DNA from: Porticoccaceae bacterium UBA4026
GTDB lineage: Bacteria > Pseudomonadota > Gammaproteobacteria > Pseudomonadales > Porticoccaceae
Reading direction: 5' to 3'
Assembly: GCA_002382445.1 (NCBI GenBank)
Contig: DGAQ01000031.1
Location: forward strand, 1-22,583
Length of the DNA stretch: 22,583 nt
A model generated the notes under the pieces. The model worked only from the letters and a program-made list of their open reading frames with translations. It made no database searches and was not told the origin of the DNA. This document shows, piece after piece, positions 1-8,225 of this stretch. A program made the position numbers and the translations under genes. Numbering within the stretch: position 1 is the stretch's first letter; each line of letters opens with the position of its first letter.

Positions 1-3000
1 AGCCCATACTTGGTTTCCCATGCATCTGGCATACCGTCGCCATCAGAATCGGCGCTGTATTCTGCATTCAACGGAAACGGATCATCGCTGTCCGCAACAC
101 CGTCACCATCGTCGTCATCGTCTGAGCTGTCGTTAATGCCATCTCCGTCAGAATCGATATCTGGGGTATATGTATTGGGCAACGTCACATAGTTCCCTTC
201 CTTATTGTCTGCCGCATAGGCAACTACACGTACTGTATAGGCCACTTTATTTTCCAGACCTCCAAACATTAGTTGTGACGCCTCATCAACTGGTGCGAAG
301 CCAGACTCGACCCAAGAGGTGCCACTCGCTGGGCGTACTCTGACAACCATGCCGATGTAATTGGGATCCGAAGGCGCTTCCCAGGATATAGTCAGCTTAC
401 TATCGCCTTCCACTACGGCAGGATTAACCACATCCGCCACCGGGGATTCACCATAGAGGAGATCAAATATACTGTGCCCACTATTCCAATTTCCTGCCGT
501 GTCCGAAGTCCTGACCTCTAAACGATACGCGGTTCCCAGATTCATTAAATCCGTACTCCAGTCATCATCCCACTCATCACTTGTGCTAGGAGTCCATGTT
601 GTAGCTGTGCCTAAATTCTTTAGGAAAATAGCAGAGCCTGCCCCATAACGGATACTCACCTGCTGTCCCTTGACGCCTGATAAATTATCTACCGCAGACT
701 CCCAAGTAAATGCCAGGTCGTCCATGTCAGTTGTCCAGTATCCGTTTTTTATGTCATTCGATGCGGTAGCGTTTGTCGGATGACCTGGGCCTGTTTGATC
801 AACGCCGTAGCCGTTTTCAGCCCATGGACTGATGGTTTCTTCTTGATCTGAAGTATCAACCACTTGTGTATACAATTCGTAAAACCCCTCACCGTCGGGG
901 GCGGTGAAGGAAAAATTGCCAAACACAAGCGTGCCAGACAAATCTGTAGATTCGTACAGCGACCAATCGCCCCATGTCGATTCGTCACTGCTATACCTGT
1001 AATACAGATGACCTTTTTTTAGCCCTACATCATCCGTCGCGAAAAACGGCACGTCCCAGGGGACCGGACCATGATTGCCGCCTTTCCAATACCAGACGGG
1101 AAAACGTATTTCCCCGCTTGCGTTTTCCTGATTCGGTCGCCCAGTTGACCCCGCTCCGCCATTGTCTACATCGCCGAGGAAATACGGATTGGATTGAGGC
1201 GGTTCATCGTATGCACCTGTCGCGGGCATCGCTGAACCCACGCGCACCACCGACCAAATCGAAAAAGTGGGTAAAGTAAACGATATCCGATCACCGCTTG
1301 TTTCAAACGACAGCGGATTCACTGAGGGTGAGTCAGCATCAACGAAAGATACAGAGACTGTGTCGCTATCAAACTCTGTGGGTAGCAAGACATCCAAACT
1401 GGCATTTTCGAGGGGCGTCATACTCGCTTGTGAAGGATTTGCTGTCGGGATTACAATTTGTCGATTGACAATGTGGAACACCCAAGACCCGTCATCTGCT
1501 TTATACCGATTAACAAACACATCTGGAGATTCCCCAGAAGCAGTGCCTGACCCACTGTACGTCAAACCAACCTCGGGACTGACCTGGGAATCGACTAGGT
1601 TTGAGAACGATTCACGAATCGTTGATTTTGAAGTGGCGCTTGTTTTATTAGATTCATAATTACTGCCTAGGTTATTCTCAAAAGAGATGATAAATCCACT
1701 TCCGACTGCCTGTACCTTATCGGTGCCAAAGTAATCGTCGAAACTCCTGTCACCGGAGCGTATTTGACCGGTGTGGTCTTCCTTCGCAATTGAGCCAAAA
1801 CCAATCAAAATACCCCCGGCATTAACGTATTGCTCAAGAAGAACGATCTGTGCATCTGTCATATACCTGGTGTTGGGGAGTATCACTGCGTCATAAAGCT
1901 GCAACTGTGCCAAGGTCAATAACTCATTTCCATCTCGACGGTTCGGGTGTGCCGCAAAAATTACGTCGAACATCCATTGCATATCTGTCAATAAGTATGT
2001 GGCTCCGCGAAAGGATGATGTCGTTGAGCCTGGGTCGGAGACCTCACCAATTTCAGAATAAAGCACCGCGAACTGTCCCGCTTCTGATAGGTTAAAGGCC
2101 GTTGGTTGTAGGGTAGGAAACTGCAGAAACGATCTTAAAAAGTCCATGCGCTCTTTTTTGTGATGGAAGCCGCTCCAGCTGGAACCGGACCCGTGTTGTA
2201 CCAAGCCTCCAGCAGCAAACGTTTCAGCAGCAAATAATCTCGCACTCTCATTACTATCAGTGGCTTCGGTATGCGCCGGAAAGTTCCACGACCAAAACTT
2301 TTTATCAAAGTTGACAATGGTTTTGTGGACGAACGCTAGATGGCCATAGGGCCACCCCAGACTATCGAGGAATGTTTCCGCCATCCCAAAGTCAAATAAA
2401 TCTAAGATATCCCAACTCCGTGCTCCGGTATAACGGTTCGCACTCAAGTAAATCGTTCGATTGTAGTTTGCTAATCCATATGCTCGAAGTTGAGTGGTCC
2501 ACTGGTTAAAGAAATTACGCTCCACCGAGAGCATGTATGCAAGCCAAGCTTTATAGAGTGAGTCGGTTGGTGGATGGTTTTGAACTTGGGTAGAATTTGA
2601 CCAACCATTAGCACGTAAATGGTCGGCATAATCGAAATTGCTTACATCGGTAATATCAAATGCGCTGATCTCTCCGGCAGTATAGTTTGCAGTCAGGTAT
2701 GTGTTGAAGGCCGCAACGGTTTCGCTATCAAAAGACAGGGTTGAAATTGCCCCTGCCGCTTCATCGAGAAAGAAATAGCTGGTGCCTAAATCAATCGCCA
2801 GTTTTCCTGAGGCAATCCAATAATCAAGAGCTCCTTGCCTCGCAATAGAAAAGTTGCTCCCAGTCGTGCCGTCTAAATTTGTTGGTAATGCTACCGCCTT
2901 AAGATCCGGGTCGTCGCCGGCCGAAGTCTCGAGATGCTGCAAAGCGTAATACGTACCATAACCAATCCCTTGAGACTCCCAATCAGAAATACTGTTCTTG

Positions 3001-3227
3001 ATAACTTCCCGTTGCTCCGGTGTCACCGTATAGTCTATCCAGCCAAAGTCATCTACGATCACTTTGATGGACCCTCCGGGAGAAAAAATAGGTCGAGGCC
3101 CAAAAATAGTGCCCGCGTCTGTCGGGGATGGAGTAGTAGCGTGGCATATGGCACTCGTACAAAAGAGCACAAGCACATACGAGAGTATATATTTTCCTAG
3201 GTTCATCATTCGCTTATATATTTTCAT
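1..3227 (-). CDS. Large secreted multidomain protein, glycoside-hydrolase-like, C-terminus cut by window edge
   Basis: One minus-strand frame stays open for 1075 codons and runs off the left edge, so the end is missing. The N-terminus is a signal peptide: from the internal Met at 3206, MNLGKYILSYVLVLFCTSAI followed by a CHA cleavage-like site. Met codons at 3227, 3209 and 3206 are all possible starts, none with a good ribosome site. Residues ~45-400 look like a TIM-barrel glycosidase-type region (FFLDEAAG, then an SFDSETVAAFNTYL segment). Residues ~430-500 (LYDAVILPNTRYMTDAQI, GGILIGFGS) resemble the GATase-like middle domain of GH42 beta-galactosidases. Residues ~925-1015 look like fibronectin type III. 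From ~1020 there are Asp-rich DSDGDGIND / DSDGDGMPD repeats of the thrombospondin-3/calcium-binding kind. It is probably exported and may act on polysaccharide. The enzymatic role is inferred from weak resemblance; export and the domain tail are clear. Confidence 0.8.
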   Translation of the reverse strand, partial: MKIYKRMMNLGKYILSYVLVLFCTSAICHATTPSPTDAGTIFGPRPIFSPGGSIKVIVDDFGWIDYTVTPEQREVIKNSISDWESQGIGYGTYYALQHLETSAGDDPDLKAVALPTNLDGTTGSNFSIARQGALDYWIASGKLAIDLGTSYFFLDEAAGAISTLSFDSETVAAFNTYLTANYTAGEISAFDITDVSNFDYADHLRANGWSNSTQVQNHPPTDSLYKAWLAYMLSVERNFFNQWTTQLRAYGLANYNRTIYLSANRYTGARSWDILDLFDFGMAETFLDSLGWPYGHLAFVHKTIVNFDKKFWSWNFPAHTEATDSNESARLFAAETFAAGGLVQHGSGSSWSGFHHKKERMDFLRSFLQFPTLQPTAFNLSEAGQFAVLYSEIGEVSDPGSTTSSFRGATYLLTDMQWMFDVIFAAHPNRRDGNELLTLAQLQLYDAVILPNTRYMTDAQIVLLEQYVNAGGILIGFGSIAKEDHTGQIRSGDRSFDDYFGTDKVQAVGSGFIISFENNLGSNYESNKTSATSKSTIRESFSNLVDSQVSPEVGLTYSGSGTASGESPDVFVNRYKADDGSWVFHIVNRQIVIPTANPSQASMTPLENASLDVLLPTEFDSDTVSVSFVDADSPSVNPLSFETSGDRISFTLPTFSIWSVVRVGSAMPATGAYDEPPQSNPYFLGDVDNGGAGSTGRPNQENASGEIRFPVWYWKGGNHGPVPWDVPFFATDDVGLKKGHLYYRYSSDESTWGDWSLYESTDLSGTLVFGNFSFTAPDGEGFYELYTQVVDTSDQEETISPWAENGYGVDQTGPGHPTNATASNDIKNGYWTTDMDDLAFTWESAVDNLSGVKGQQVSIRYGAGSAIFLKNLGTATTWTPSTSDEWDDDWSTDLMNLGTAYRLEVRTSDTAGNWNSGHSIFDLLYGESPVADVVNPAVVEGDSKLTISWEAPSDPNYIGMVVRVRPASGTSWVESGFAPVDEASQLMFGGLENKVAYTVRVVAYAADNKEGNYVTLPNTYTPDIDSDGDGINDSSDDDDDGDGVADSDDPFPLNAEYSADSDGDGMPDAWETKYG

Positions 3228-3350
3228 GTTTCACACGAAATAAAGTGGATTATGAATATAGTGTAGATCATCTTAAAGATTTCAGTTTTAAGTAAGAACC
3301 TGCTACATCAGCTAGTACCATTTTCTTACCACATGAAGCACAGAAATATG

Positions 3351-3390
3351 ATTCCGTTAGTCGCGGGTTCAATCCCCGTCGTCCACGCCA
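3351..3390 (+). other. Orphan tRNA 3' end, putative attachment site of an integrated element
   Basis: The sequence contains a complete T arm (stem GCGGG/CCCGT around loop TTCAATC), then the acceptor 3' strand CGTCCAC, discriminator G and encoded CCA. Just before it, ATTCCGTTAGTC fits the 3' half of an anticodon arm plus variable loop. No matching 5' half (expected start GTGGACG) lies in the ~75 bases upstream, so this is a fragment and not a gene. Such duplicated tRNA 3' ends are typical attachment sites left by tyrosine integrases. The polarity implies that the intact tRNA and the integrase lie to the left, beyond the window. The amino-acid identity cannot be read from the fragment. Confidence 0.7.
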
Positions 3391-3488
3391 TTATTTCTCG
3401 CTGAAAATCAACGCCTTACTTCAACTTTAAGGCCCACAGTCACTGTGTCGACAACAATCTGCATAAGTGGAATATGAAACGACTCGCT

Positions 3489-3674
3489 TTACTCGTCCGG
3501 CTGATTTTCTCTTTTAGTTAACTCTAGTACATAGGTTAGCTCAATAATGCCTTTGTCTAGGATCAAATGAGTATTTTCATTATTGGTCTTATCTCGTTCT
3601 TCACGGAGTGTCTCTATGCGCACTTCTATGTAGGTTTCAACTTTACTTTTACGCGTACCTGCAGTTCGTCTCAT
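3489..3674 (-). CDS. Small hydrophilic protein, 61 aa, unknown function
   Basis: This is an ATG-to-stop frame of 61 residues, highly charged, with a predicted helical middle (ETYIEVRIETLREERDKTNN) that could form a short coiled coil. A GGA lies about 10 bases before the ATG, a weak but possible ribosome site. It has no signal peptide or membrane segment. It sits alone between the tRNA fragment and metY, divergent from metY. I do not recognise a family. The amino-acid composition looks like a real protein and not a shadow, because no gene occupies the other strand here. Confidence 0.5.
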   Translation of the reverse strand: MRRTAGTRKSKVETYIEVRIETLREERDKTNNENTHLILDKGIIELTYVLELTKRENQPDE

Positions 3675-3725
3675 TTATCTTATTTCCGCTTGAGGTAATG
3701 TTTATAAATCATCTCATAATCTGAG

Positions 3726-3740
3726 CGCTAATGCTTAGCG
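3726..3740. promoter_or_regulatory. Short perfect inverted repeat in the divergent region upstream of metY
   Basis: CGCTAATGCTTAGCG is a 6-base inverted repeat around TGC. It lies between the divergent 61-residue gene and metY, so it could be a regulator site or a small hairpin. There is no T-run beside it, so it is not an obvious terminator. Confidence 0.25.
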
Positions 3741-3831
3741 GATTGCTCTAATGGAGACCTTTTGGTTAAGTTAATCACAAACCCCCTCAGTTTTAATAAG
3801 TAATAACCGCCATCGCATGCCCGTTGGCTTT

Positions 3832-3881
3832 AATCTCATATGAAAGAGCTATAAGAGATTTGTCGATTAATGCTTTATAAT
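3832..3881 (+). promoter_or_regulatory. Putative metY promoter with overlapping inverted repeat
   Basis: A perfect -10 hexamer TATAAT lies at 3876-3881, 36 bases before the chosen metY ATG. No good -35 is found at normal spacing. Instead an inverted repeat AATCTC (3832-3837) ... GAGATT (3855-3860) spans the region where a -35 would be. This arrangement suggests a promoter that depends on a bound regulator. I could not match it to a MetJ box or to a known riboswitch. Confidence 0.4.
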
Positions 3882-3917
3882 AGATTGACCAAAGACCATC
3901 ACCGAAGGCTATATCTT

Positions 3918-5189
3918 ATGAAAATTGAGACTCAAGCGATTCACGCTGGGTTTAACGATGATCCAACAACCCGTGCGGTTGCTGTGCCCATATACCAAAC
4001 CACCTCTTACAGTTTTCGCGACACACAGCATGGTGCGGACCTATTTAACTTGGTCGAACCGGGCAATATTTACACTCGCATTATGAATCCAACTAACGAC
4101 GTCCTCGAACAGCGGGTTGCCTTATTGGAAGGTGGTGTTGGCGCCCTGGCAATGGCATCTGGTATGGCAGCCATCACAGCCGCGATTCAAACTGTTGCAC
4201 GCGCCGGAGATAACATTGTCAGCGTTAGCCAACTTTATGGAGGTACCTACAACTTTTTCGCCCACTCTCTGCCGAACCAAGGTATTGAAGCACGCATGGC
4301 CTCAGGTGATGATATTGATGCACTAGAAGCCTTGATCGATGACAATACCAAAGCGCTTTTTTGCGAGTCCATAGGCAACCCTGCCGGTAACATCGTTGAT
4401 ATCCAAGCTCTATCGGATATGGCGCACAAGCACGGTGTTCCGGTGATTGTAGATAATACCGTTGCCACACCTATTTTTTGCCGGCCATTTGAGCTAGGCG
4501 CAGATATTGTTATTCATTCCCTTACCAAATACATTGGAGGTCATGGCACTTCCGTGGGTGGCATCATCGTTGATTCGGGTAGATTTCCTTGGAAGGACCA
4601 CCCTCGATTCCCAGTATTTAATCAACCAGATCCGTCTTATCATGGTGTGGTATACGCCGAGGCAATGGGAGAAGCGGCCTTTATTGGACGTGCGCGTGTT
4701 GTGCCCTTACGTAATATGGGCGCTGCCATTTCGCCCTTCAATTCATTTCTAATCTTGCAGGGTTTAGAAACCCTTGCTCTGCGCATGGAACGACACTCAG
4801 AGAATGCACTTAGGGTTGCTAAATACCTGGCTGCACATGACCTGGTTGACTGGGTTAACTATGCAGGGCTTGAAACTGATAAGTACCATGAACTAGCAAA
4901 GAGAGTTGTTTCGGGTAAACCATCAGGAATTTTGAGCTTTGGTATTAAAGGTGGCGAAGCTGCTGGCGCTAAGTTCATCGACGCCCTACTGCTCATTAAA
5001 CGCCTGGTAAATATTGGTGATGCTAAGTCTCTAGCCTGCCATCCTGCCAGCACAACTCATCGCCAGCTGAATGATGATGAATTGAAGGCTGCGGGAACTA
5101 GCCGAGAGATGATTCGTATTTCTGTCGGTATTGAGCATGTTGATGACATTATTGCTGATATAGAGCAGGCCCTTAACTGCGCTAAATAG
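3918..5189 (+). CDS. metY: O-acetylhomoserine sulfhydrylase / aminocarboxypropyltransferase
   Basis: This PLP enzyme of the Cys/Met-metabolism family makes homocysteine from O-acetylhomoserine and sulfide (cytoplasm, methionine synthesis). The start at 3918 gives 423 residues, the usual MetY length. It follows GAAGG with about 10 bases of spacing, and the protein then begins MKIETQAIHAGF, the standard family start. An in-frame ATG at 3870 would add 16 residues that fit nothing. Family features seen are the VPIYQTTSY segment, YTRIMNPTNDVLEQRVALLE, the GTYNFF region, VDNTVATP and the Schiff-base lysine Lys204 in SLTKYIGGHGTSVGG. The C-terminal SLACHPASTTHRQL and RISVGIEHVDDI are also typical. 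The gene is monocistronic: it has its own promoter region and a strong hairpin just after the stop. A cystathionine gamma-synthase is a less likely alternative, given the long GGHG-type insert region. Confidence 0.93.
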   Translation: MKIETQAIHAGFNDDPTTRAVAVPIYQTTSYSFRDTQHGADLFNLVEPGNIYTRIMNPTNDVLEQRVALLEGGVGALAMASGMAAITAAIQTVARAGDNIVSVSQLYGGTYNFFAHSLPNQGIEARMASGDDIDALEALIDDNTKALFCESIGNPAGNIVDIQALSDMAHKHGVPVIVDNTVATPIFCRPFELGADIVIHSLTKYIGGHGTSVGGIIVDSGRFPWKDHPRFPVFNQPDPSYHGVVYAEAMGEAAFIGRARVVPLRNMGAAISPFNSFLILQGLETLALRMERHSENALRVAKYLAAHDLVDWVNYAGLETDKYHELAKRVVSGKPSGILSFGIKGGEAAGAKFIDALLLIKRLVNIGDAKSLACHPASTTHRQLNDDELKAAGTSREMIRISVGIEHVDDIIADIEQALNCAK

Positions 5190-5194
5190 AGTCA

Positions 5195-5227
5195 ACACAA
5201 AGCGGCACCCTGGGTGCCGCTTTGTGT
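5195..5227. terminator. Terminator hairpin after metY
   Basis: A perfect 15-base inverted repeat (ACACAAAGCGGCACC / GGTGCCGCTTTGTGT) with a 3-base loop begins 5 bases after the metY stop. The A/T-rich stem base is present but no long T-run follows. It probably ends metY transcription. Confidence 0.75.
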
Positions 5228-5290
5228 CCCTGCTGTGAACTATCCGCCGCTACTCTTTTCTCTTAATACCTTAGCCTTTCTTACACCCAT

Positions 5291-5316
5291 AAAAAACCCC
5301 TCAACTTGGTGAGAGG
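5291..5316 (-). terminator. Rho-independent terminator of the 33-residue gene
   Basis: Read on the minus strand, CCTCTCA pairs with TGAGGGG (one G-T pair) around a short loop and is followed by TTTTTT. It lies 24 bases after the stop of the small lysine-rich gene on that strand. Confidence 0.65.
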
Positions 5317-5339
5317 CTTCGGCAAGACTAAAGTAACCA

Positions 5340-5441
5340 CTACTTACCCGCTTTTTTGGTCTTCTTTTCGTTGCGCTTCTCTTTCAATGTTTTTTCAGCT
5401 TTCTTCTTACCCGCTTTTTTCGAATCCTGTCCCTTAGCCAT
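5340..5441 (-). CDS. Tiny lysine-rich protein, 33 aa (MAKGQDSKK type)
   Basis: An ATG-to-TAG frame of 33 codons starts MAKGQDSKKAGKKKAEKTLK and is almost entirely Lys, Ala, Glu and Gly. A near-perfect ribosome site GGAG sits 6 bases before the ATG, and a hairpin plus T-run follows the stop, so this is a complete stand-alone gene. From memory, short proteins beginning MxKGQDxKK are found in many Pseudomonas-like gammaproteobacteria, always uncharacterised. The high positive charge suggests nucleic-acid or ribosome contact, but that is a guess. It is easily missed because of its length. Confidence 0.75.
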   Translation of the reverse strand: MAKGQDSKKAGKKKAEKTLKEKRNEKKTKKAGK

Positions 5442-6035
5442 AAATTTCTCCATTAGCTTCTATTTTCAGAATTTAGCTTTAAAGAAGATGTGCGAATAAT
5501 GTTAATTTTCGCGTCGTTATCCTTTAAATCTTGATTGGTTTGTTTCTTGTAATAGCGCTTATATATTCACTCATATAGCTAATAAAAACAACCAACCAAG
5601 GCAACTTAGTGATACTAAAACCTTATATTACATAACCACAAGGCCCAACCGGTTCCGCTGGGGTCCATGTTTCGAGAAAATTACCTCATCGCCTAGGGCG
5701 ACAAGGACACCCAGTTCAACTGAATTAAACAGGTTCAAGTAATATCGATCGACGCCTAAGCACTGCAACAGGCCGCCCTTCCCCTTAATCTAGTATTAAC
5801 TTGCACCTATTTCTTGTTTCATTACTCGGTAATGAGCGCGAAGAGAATCTATTGTGTCGAGCTGATGTCTGCTGTCACCGGGTGGTCTTGCAGACCAAAA
5901 TCAGATCTAAGGCAAACAAAAATACTGTGCTGCCTAAACCACCATAAAATCCCGCTGTATAGGTGATTATGAGGTAGCATGGAGATATATCGGTGGACTT
6001 ATGCCAAGCCCTCAACATTGTCGGGAAACTTTGTT
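5442..6035. other. Intergenic region with no supported gene
   Basis: About 590 bases lie between the tiny lysine-rich gene and the peptidase. There is an inverted repeat TCGCC-TAG-GGCGA at about 5689-5701. A minus-strand frame (~5645-5790) is protein-like (VELGVLVALGDEVIFSKHGP) but has no ATG and no ribosome site. No promoter or RNA gene could be identified firmly. It may hold a small structured RNA or a decayed gene. Confidence 0.35.
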
Positions 6036-7760
6036 ATGAACCGCGTCAACCAGTTTTGCCTCAGCCTTATCCTAATCGTCGGCATCGGTGCCTGCGCCGA
6101 ACCCAACAAACCGGTGGTCAACAACCAAATCGATAGCTCTACAGCACTCACAACAACCACGATCGACAGCCGACGTCTGTCGGACATTGTAAAAGTCTTA
6201 GCCTCAGATGAGTTCGAAGGCCGCGCGCCCGGGGGGCCTGGGGAAGAGAAAACCATCGCCTTTTTGATCGACCAGTTTGAGTCTCTAGATCTTGAGCCCG
6301 GTGGTGTGGACGGGACATGGACCCACTCGGTGCCCTTGATCCATTCCCAACTTGCCCTCGACGGCAATTTGAGCGTTTCGGCAGGCAACGCTAGTCAAAC
6401 ATGGCAACAGGGCGTTGATGTTGCGGTGAGCACAGTGCGCGCCGTTGAGTCAGTCGTAATTGTTGGTGCTCCCTTGGTTTTTGTTGGTTTTGGTGCCGAG
6501 GCTCCCGAGCGGGATTGGGATGATTTTGGTCATATGGATTTAAATGGAAAAGTCGCTATCTTTTTGGTCAACGATCCGGATTTCTCTGCGAAGGACGATG
6601 AGCCAGTCGCGGGGCGCTTTGGTAACCAGCGTATGACATATTACGGTCGCTGGACCTACAAGTATGAGGAAGCTGCGCGCCGTGGAGCCTTGGCAGCTCT
6701 AGTGATTCATGAAGACAAAGCCGCGGGATACGGATGGGGTGTAGCCTCGTCATCGCCGGGGGAGCAATTTGCACTGGCAGAGACCAGCGGTCCATTGCCA
6801 CCGCTGTTGCAAGGCTGGCTTCACTATGATGCGGCGGTTGAATTGTTTGCTTCAGCCGGGCTGAACCTTGTCGAACAGCGTGAGCGCGCCCGACGAGATG
6901 ATTTTTCTGCCTTTGAATTACCCGAAGTGTCGTTGAGCGCAAGTTTTAGTGTTGCACTCGAGACAATTGAGTCTCAGAACGTGCTGGCACGATTGGCTGG
7001 TAGCACGCAGTCTCAAGAGACCTTAATGGTGTCCTCTCACTGGGATGCTTTTGGTCAGGGTAAGCCAGATGCTCAGGGCCGCACCGTGCGTCCGGGTGCA
7101 AATGATGATGCGCTTGGCACGGCCGGCGTGATTGAGCTAGCACGCGTTCTCAAAGCCGGCTCACCGATGGCGCGCAGCGTTGTGTTCGCTGTCTGGACCG
7201 CGGAAGAAAGTGGTCTGTTGGGTTCAGCTGCCTATGCCGCAAAACCGATCTACCCTCTTCATTCTACCGTGGCTAATTTCACTCTGGATATTCTCCAGAC
7301 TGCTGGACCGGCACGAGATGTAATTTTGGTCGGCGAAGGCCAGAGTGATCTGGAAGAGGATTTGAGGCGCGCCGCTGCTAAGCAGTCGCGTGTGGTTACG
7401 CCAGAAAATCTGCCTGAGAATGGATTATTTTTCCGCGCCGACCATTTTTCCCTAGCGAGACAGGGTGTGCCAGTATTACTGCTCATGGGTATCGCCGGCG
7501 GAGCCGATTTGGTTGAGGGCGGACGCACAGCAGGTGATCAATGGATTGCAGATTACACCGGCAATTGCTATCACCAGACCTGCGACGCCTGGAGTGCTGC
7601 CTGGGATCTACGCGGCGCGGTTGACGACATTGAATTGGTTCATACCATTATACGGGACCTGGGTAATTCGACGCGATGGCCTCAGTTGATGGAGGATTCA
7701 GAATTTAGCGCGATCCGTGCAAAAACCCATAATCACCGCGCCACGCCGCCAGCAAACTGA
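6036..7760 (+). CDS. Lipoprotein M28-family zinc aminopeptidase
   Basis: This is a predicted exported metallopeptidase that removes N-terminal residues from peptides. The start at 6036 (GGAA about 9 bases upstream) gives 574 residues beginning MNRVNQFCLSLILIVGIGAC. This is a lipoprotein signal peptide with the modified cysteine at residue 20; the longer frame from 5979 would bury it. Residues ~125-270 hold a PA-like insert (FVGFGAEAPERDWDDFGHMD, LNGKVAIFLVND). The M28 di-zinc site is complete: His335 in SSHWDAFG, Asp357/358 in GANDDALGTAG, catalytic Glu390/391 in WTAEESGLLGS, and His470 in RADHFS. CYHQTCDAW near the C-terminus matches the usual DxxYHxxxD closing segment of this family. The protein is probably anchored in the outer membrane facing the periplasm. 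It has no operon partner. Confidence 0.9.
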   Translation: MNRVNQFCLSLILIVGIGACAEPNKPVVNNQIDSSTALTTTTIDSRRLSDIVKVLASDEFEGRAPGGPGEEKTIAFLIDQFESLDLEPGGVDGTWTHSVPLIHSQLALDGNLSVSAGNASQTWQQGVDVAVSTVRAVESVVIVGAPLVFVGFGAEAPERDWDDFGHMDLNGKVAIFLVNDPDFSAKDDEPVAGRFGNQRMTYYGRWTYKYEEAARRGALAALVIHEDKAAGYGWGVASSSPGEQFALAETSGPLPPLLQGWLHYDAAVELFASAGLNLVEQRERARRDDFSAFELPEVSLSASFSVALETIESQNVLARLAGSTQSQETLMVSSHWDAFGQGKPDAQGRTVRPGANDDALGTAGVIELARVLKAGSPMARSVVFAVWTAEESGLLGSAAYAAKPIYPLHSTVANFTLDILQTAGPARDVILVGEGQSDLEEDLRRAAAKQSRVVTPENLPENGLFFRADHFSLARQGVPVLLLMGIAGGADLVEGGRTAGDQWIADYTGNCYHQTCDAWSAAWDLRGAVDDIELVHTIIRDLGNSTRWPQLMEDSEFSAIRAKTHNHRATPPAN

Positions 7761-7971
7761 TTCGGCCGCGCAGTTGTAACCGCAAATAATGTAAGCTGCT
7801 ATGATCTGTTTTTTAGATTGTCTTGTTAATTTTTGCAGGCGCTTTGCTTTTCAGGTCTAAAGTGTGTATTTTGCGGAGAATTGTAGGCGGTTCGTTAAAC
7901 AGTTACCGCGATCTAATTCTATGTTAATTGGATTGCCTGTTGGGTTATTGTTGATCTAAAAAGGGAACCAT

Positions 7972-8175
7972 ATGAAGATAGCAGAACTAATAAAACGTGA
8001 GTCCATGGGAACTTTTTTCGGTTGGATGTGGATCGTAGGCACTTTTTCAGCTGTTTATTTCTTTGTTCAAGCTTTCTTCTATCAAGATAGTTGGATCCCT
8101 TTTTTATTGGCATCAGCCATTGGCATTCTGGGAAAGCAGTTCTTGAAAGATTTTGAAGCCGGTAAGAATAGTTGA
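7972..8175 (+). CDS. Small membrane protein, 67 aa, unknown function
   Basis: A complete 67-residue frame has GGGAA about 6-8 bases before the ATG (AAAGGGAACCAT), a good ribosome site. After a short charged N-terminus (MKIAELIKRES) there are two hydrophobic stretches, roughly residues 13-35 and 41-57 (WIPFLLASAIGILGKQFL), then a charged tail. It is therefore probably a two-helix inner-membrane hairpin. No family is recognised. The 211 bases before it contain no clear gene. No cotranscribed partner is evident. Confidence 0.7.
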   Translation: MKIAELIKRESMGTFFGWMWIVGTFSAVYFFVQAFFYQDSWIPFLLASAIGILGKQFLKDFEAGKNS

Positions 8176-8225
8176 GTAAGATGGCACACAACAATAGTCT
8201 TTTTAATGGGTTCGGCGCAATAAAG

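Noticed and set aside
1..200. Repetitive GTCGTCATCGTCTGA-type sequence as a DNA repeat array
   Set aside because: It is explained by coding for Asp-rich calcium-binding repeats on the minus strand.
1267..1659. 130-codon plus-strand frame
   Set aside because: It is antisense to the continuous large secreted-protein frame, whose translation is clearly meaningful.
3315..3390. Complete tRNA gene
   Set aside because: Only the 3' half folds; there is no acceptor 5' strand or D arm upstream.
3438..3449. 12-base direct repeat AGTCACTGTGTC, also at 13149-13160
   Set aside because: Several 12-base matches are expected by chance in a window of this length, and nothing in either context links them.
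3675..3917. Possible SAM riboswitch before metY
   Set aside because: The leader from the likely start site is only about 30 bases, and no conserved SAM-riboswitch core is visible.
5832..5966. 44-codon plus-strand frame before the M28 peptidase gene
   Set aside because: No ribosome site and an unusual Cys/Arg-rich composition; nothing supports translation.
5890..6010. Hydrophobic minus-strand frame containing GFYGGLGSTVFLFALDLILV
   Set aside because: It looks like a membrane segment but has no ATG or ribosome site and overlaps the peptidase upstream region; it could be chance.
5979..6035. Upstream ATG start for the M28 peptidase
   Set aside because: It would place a charged stretch before a perfect lipoprotein signal peptide; the ATG at 6036 has a ribosome site.
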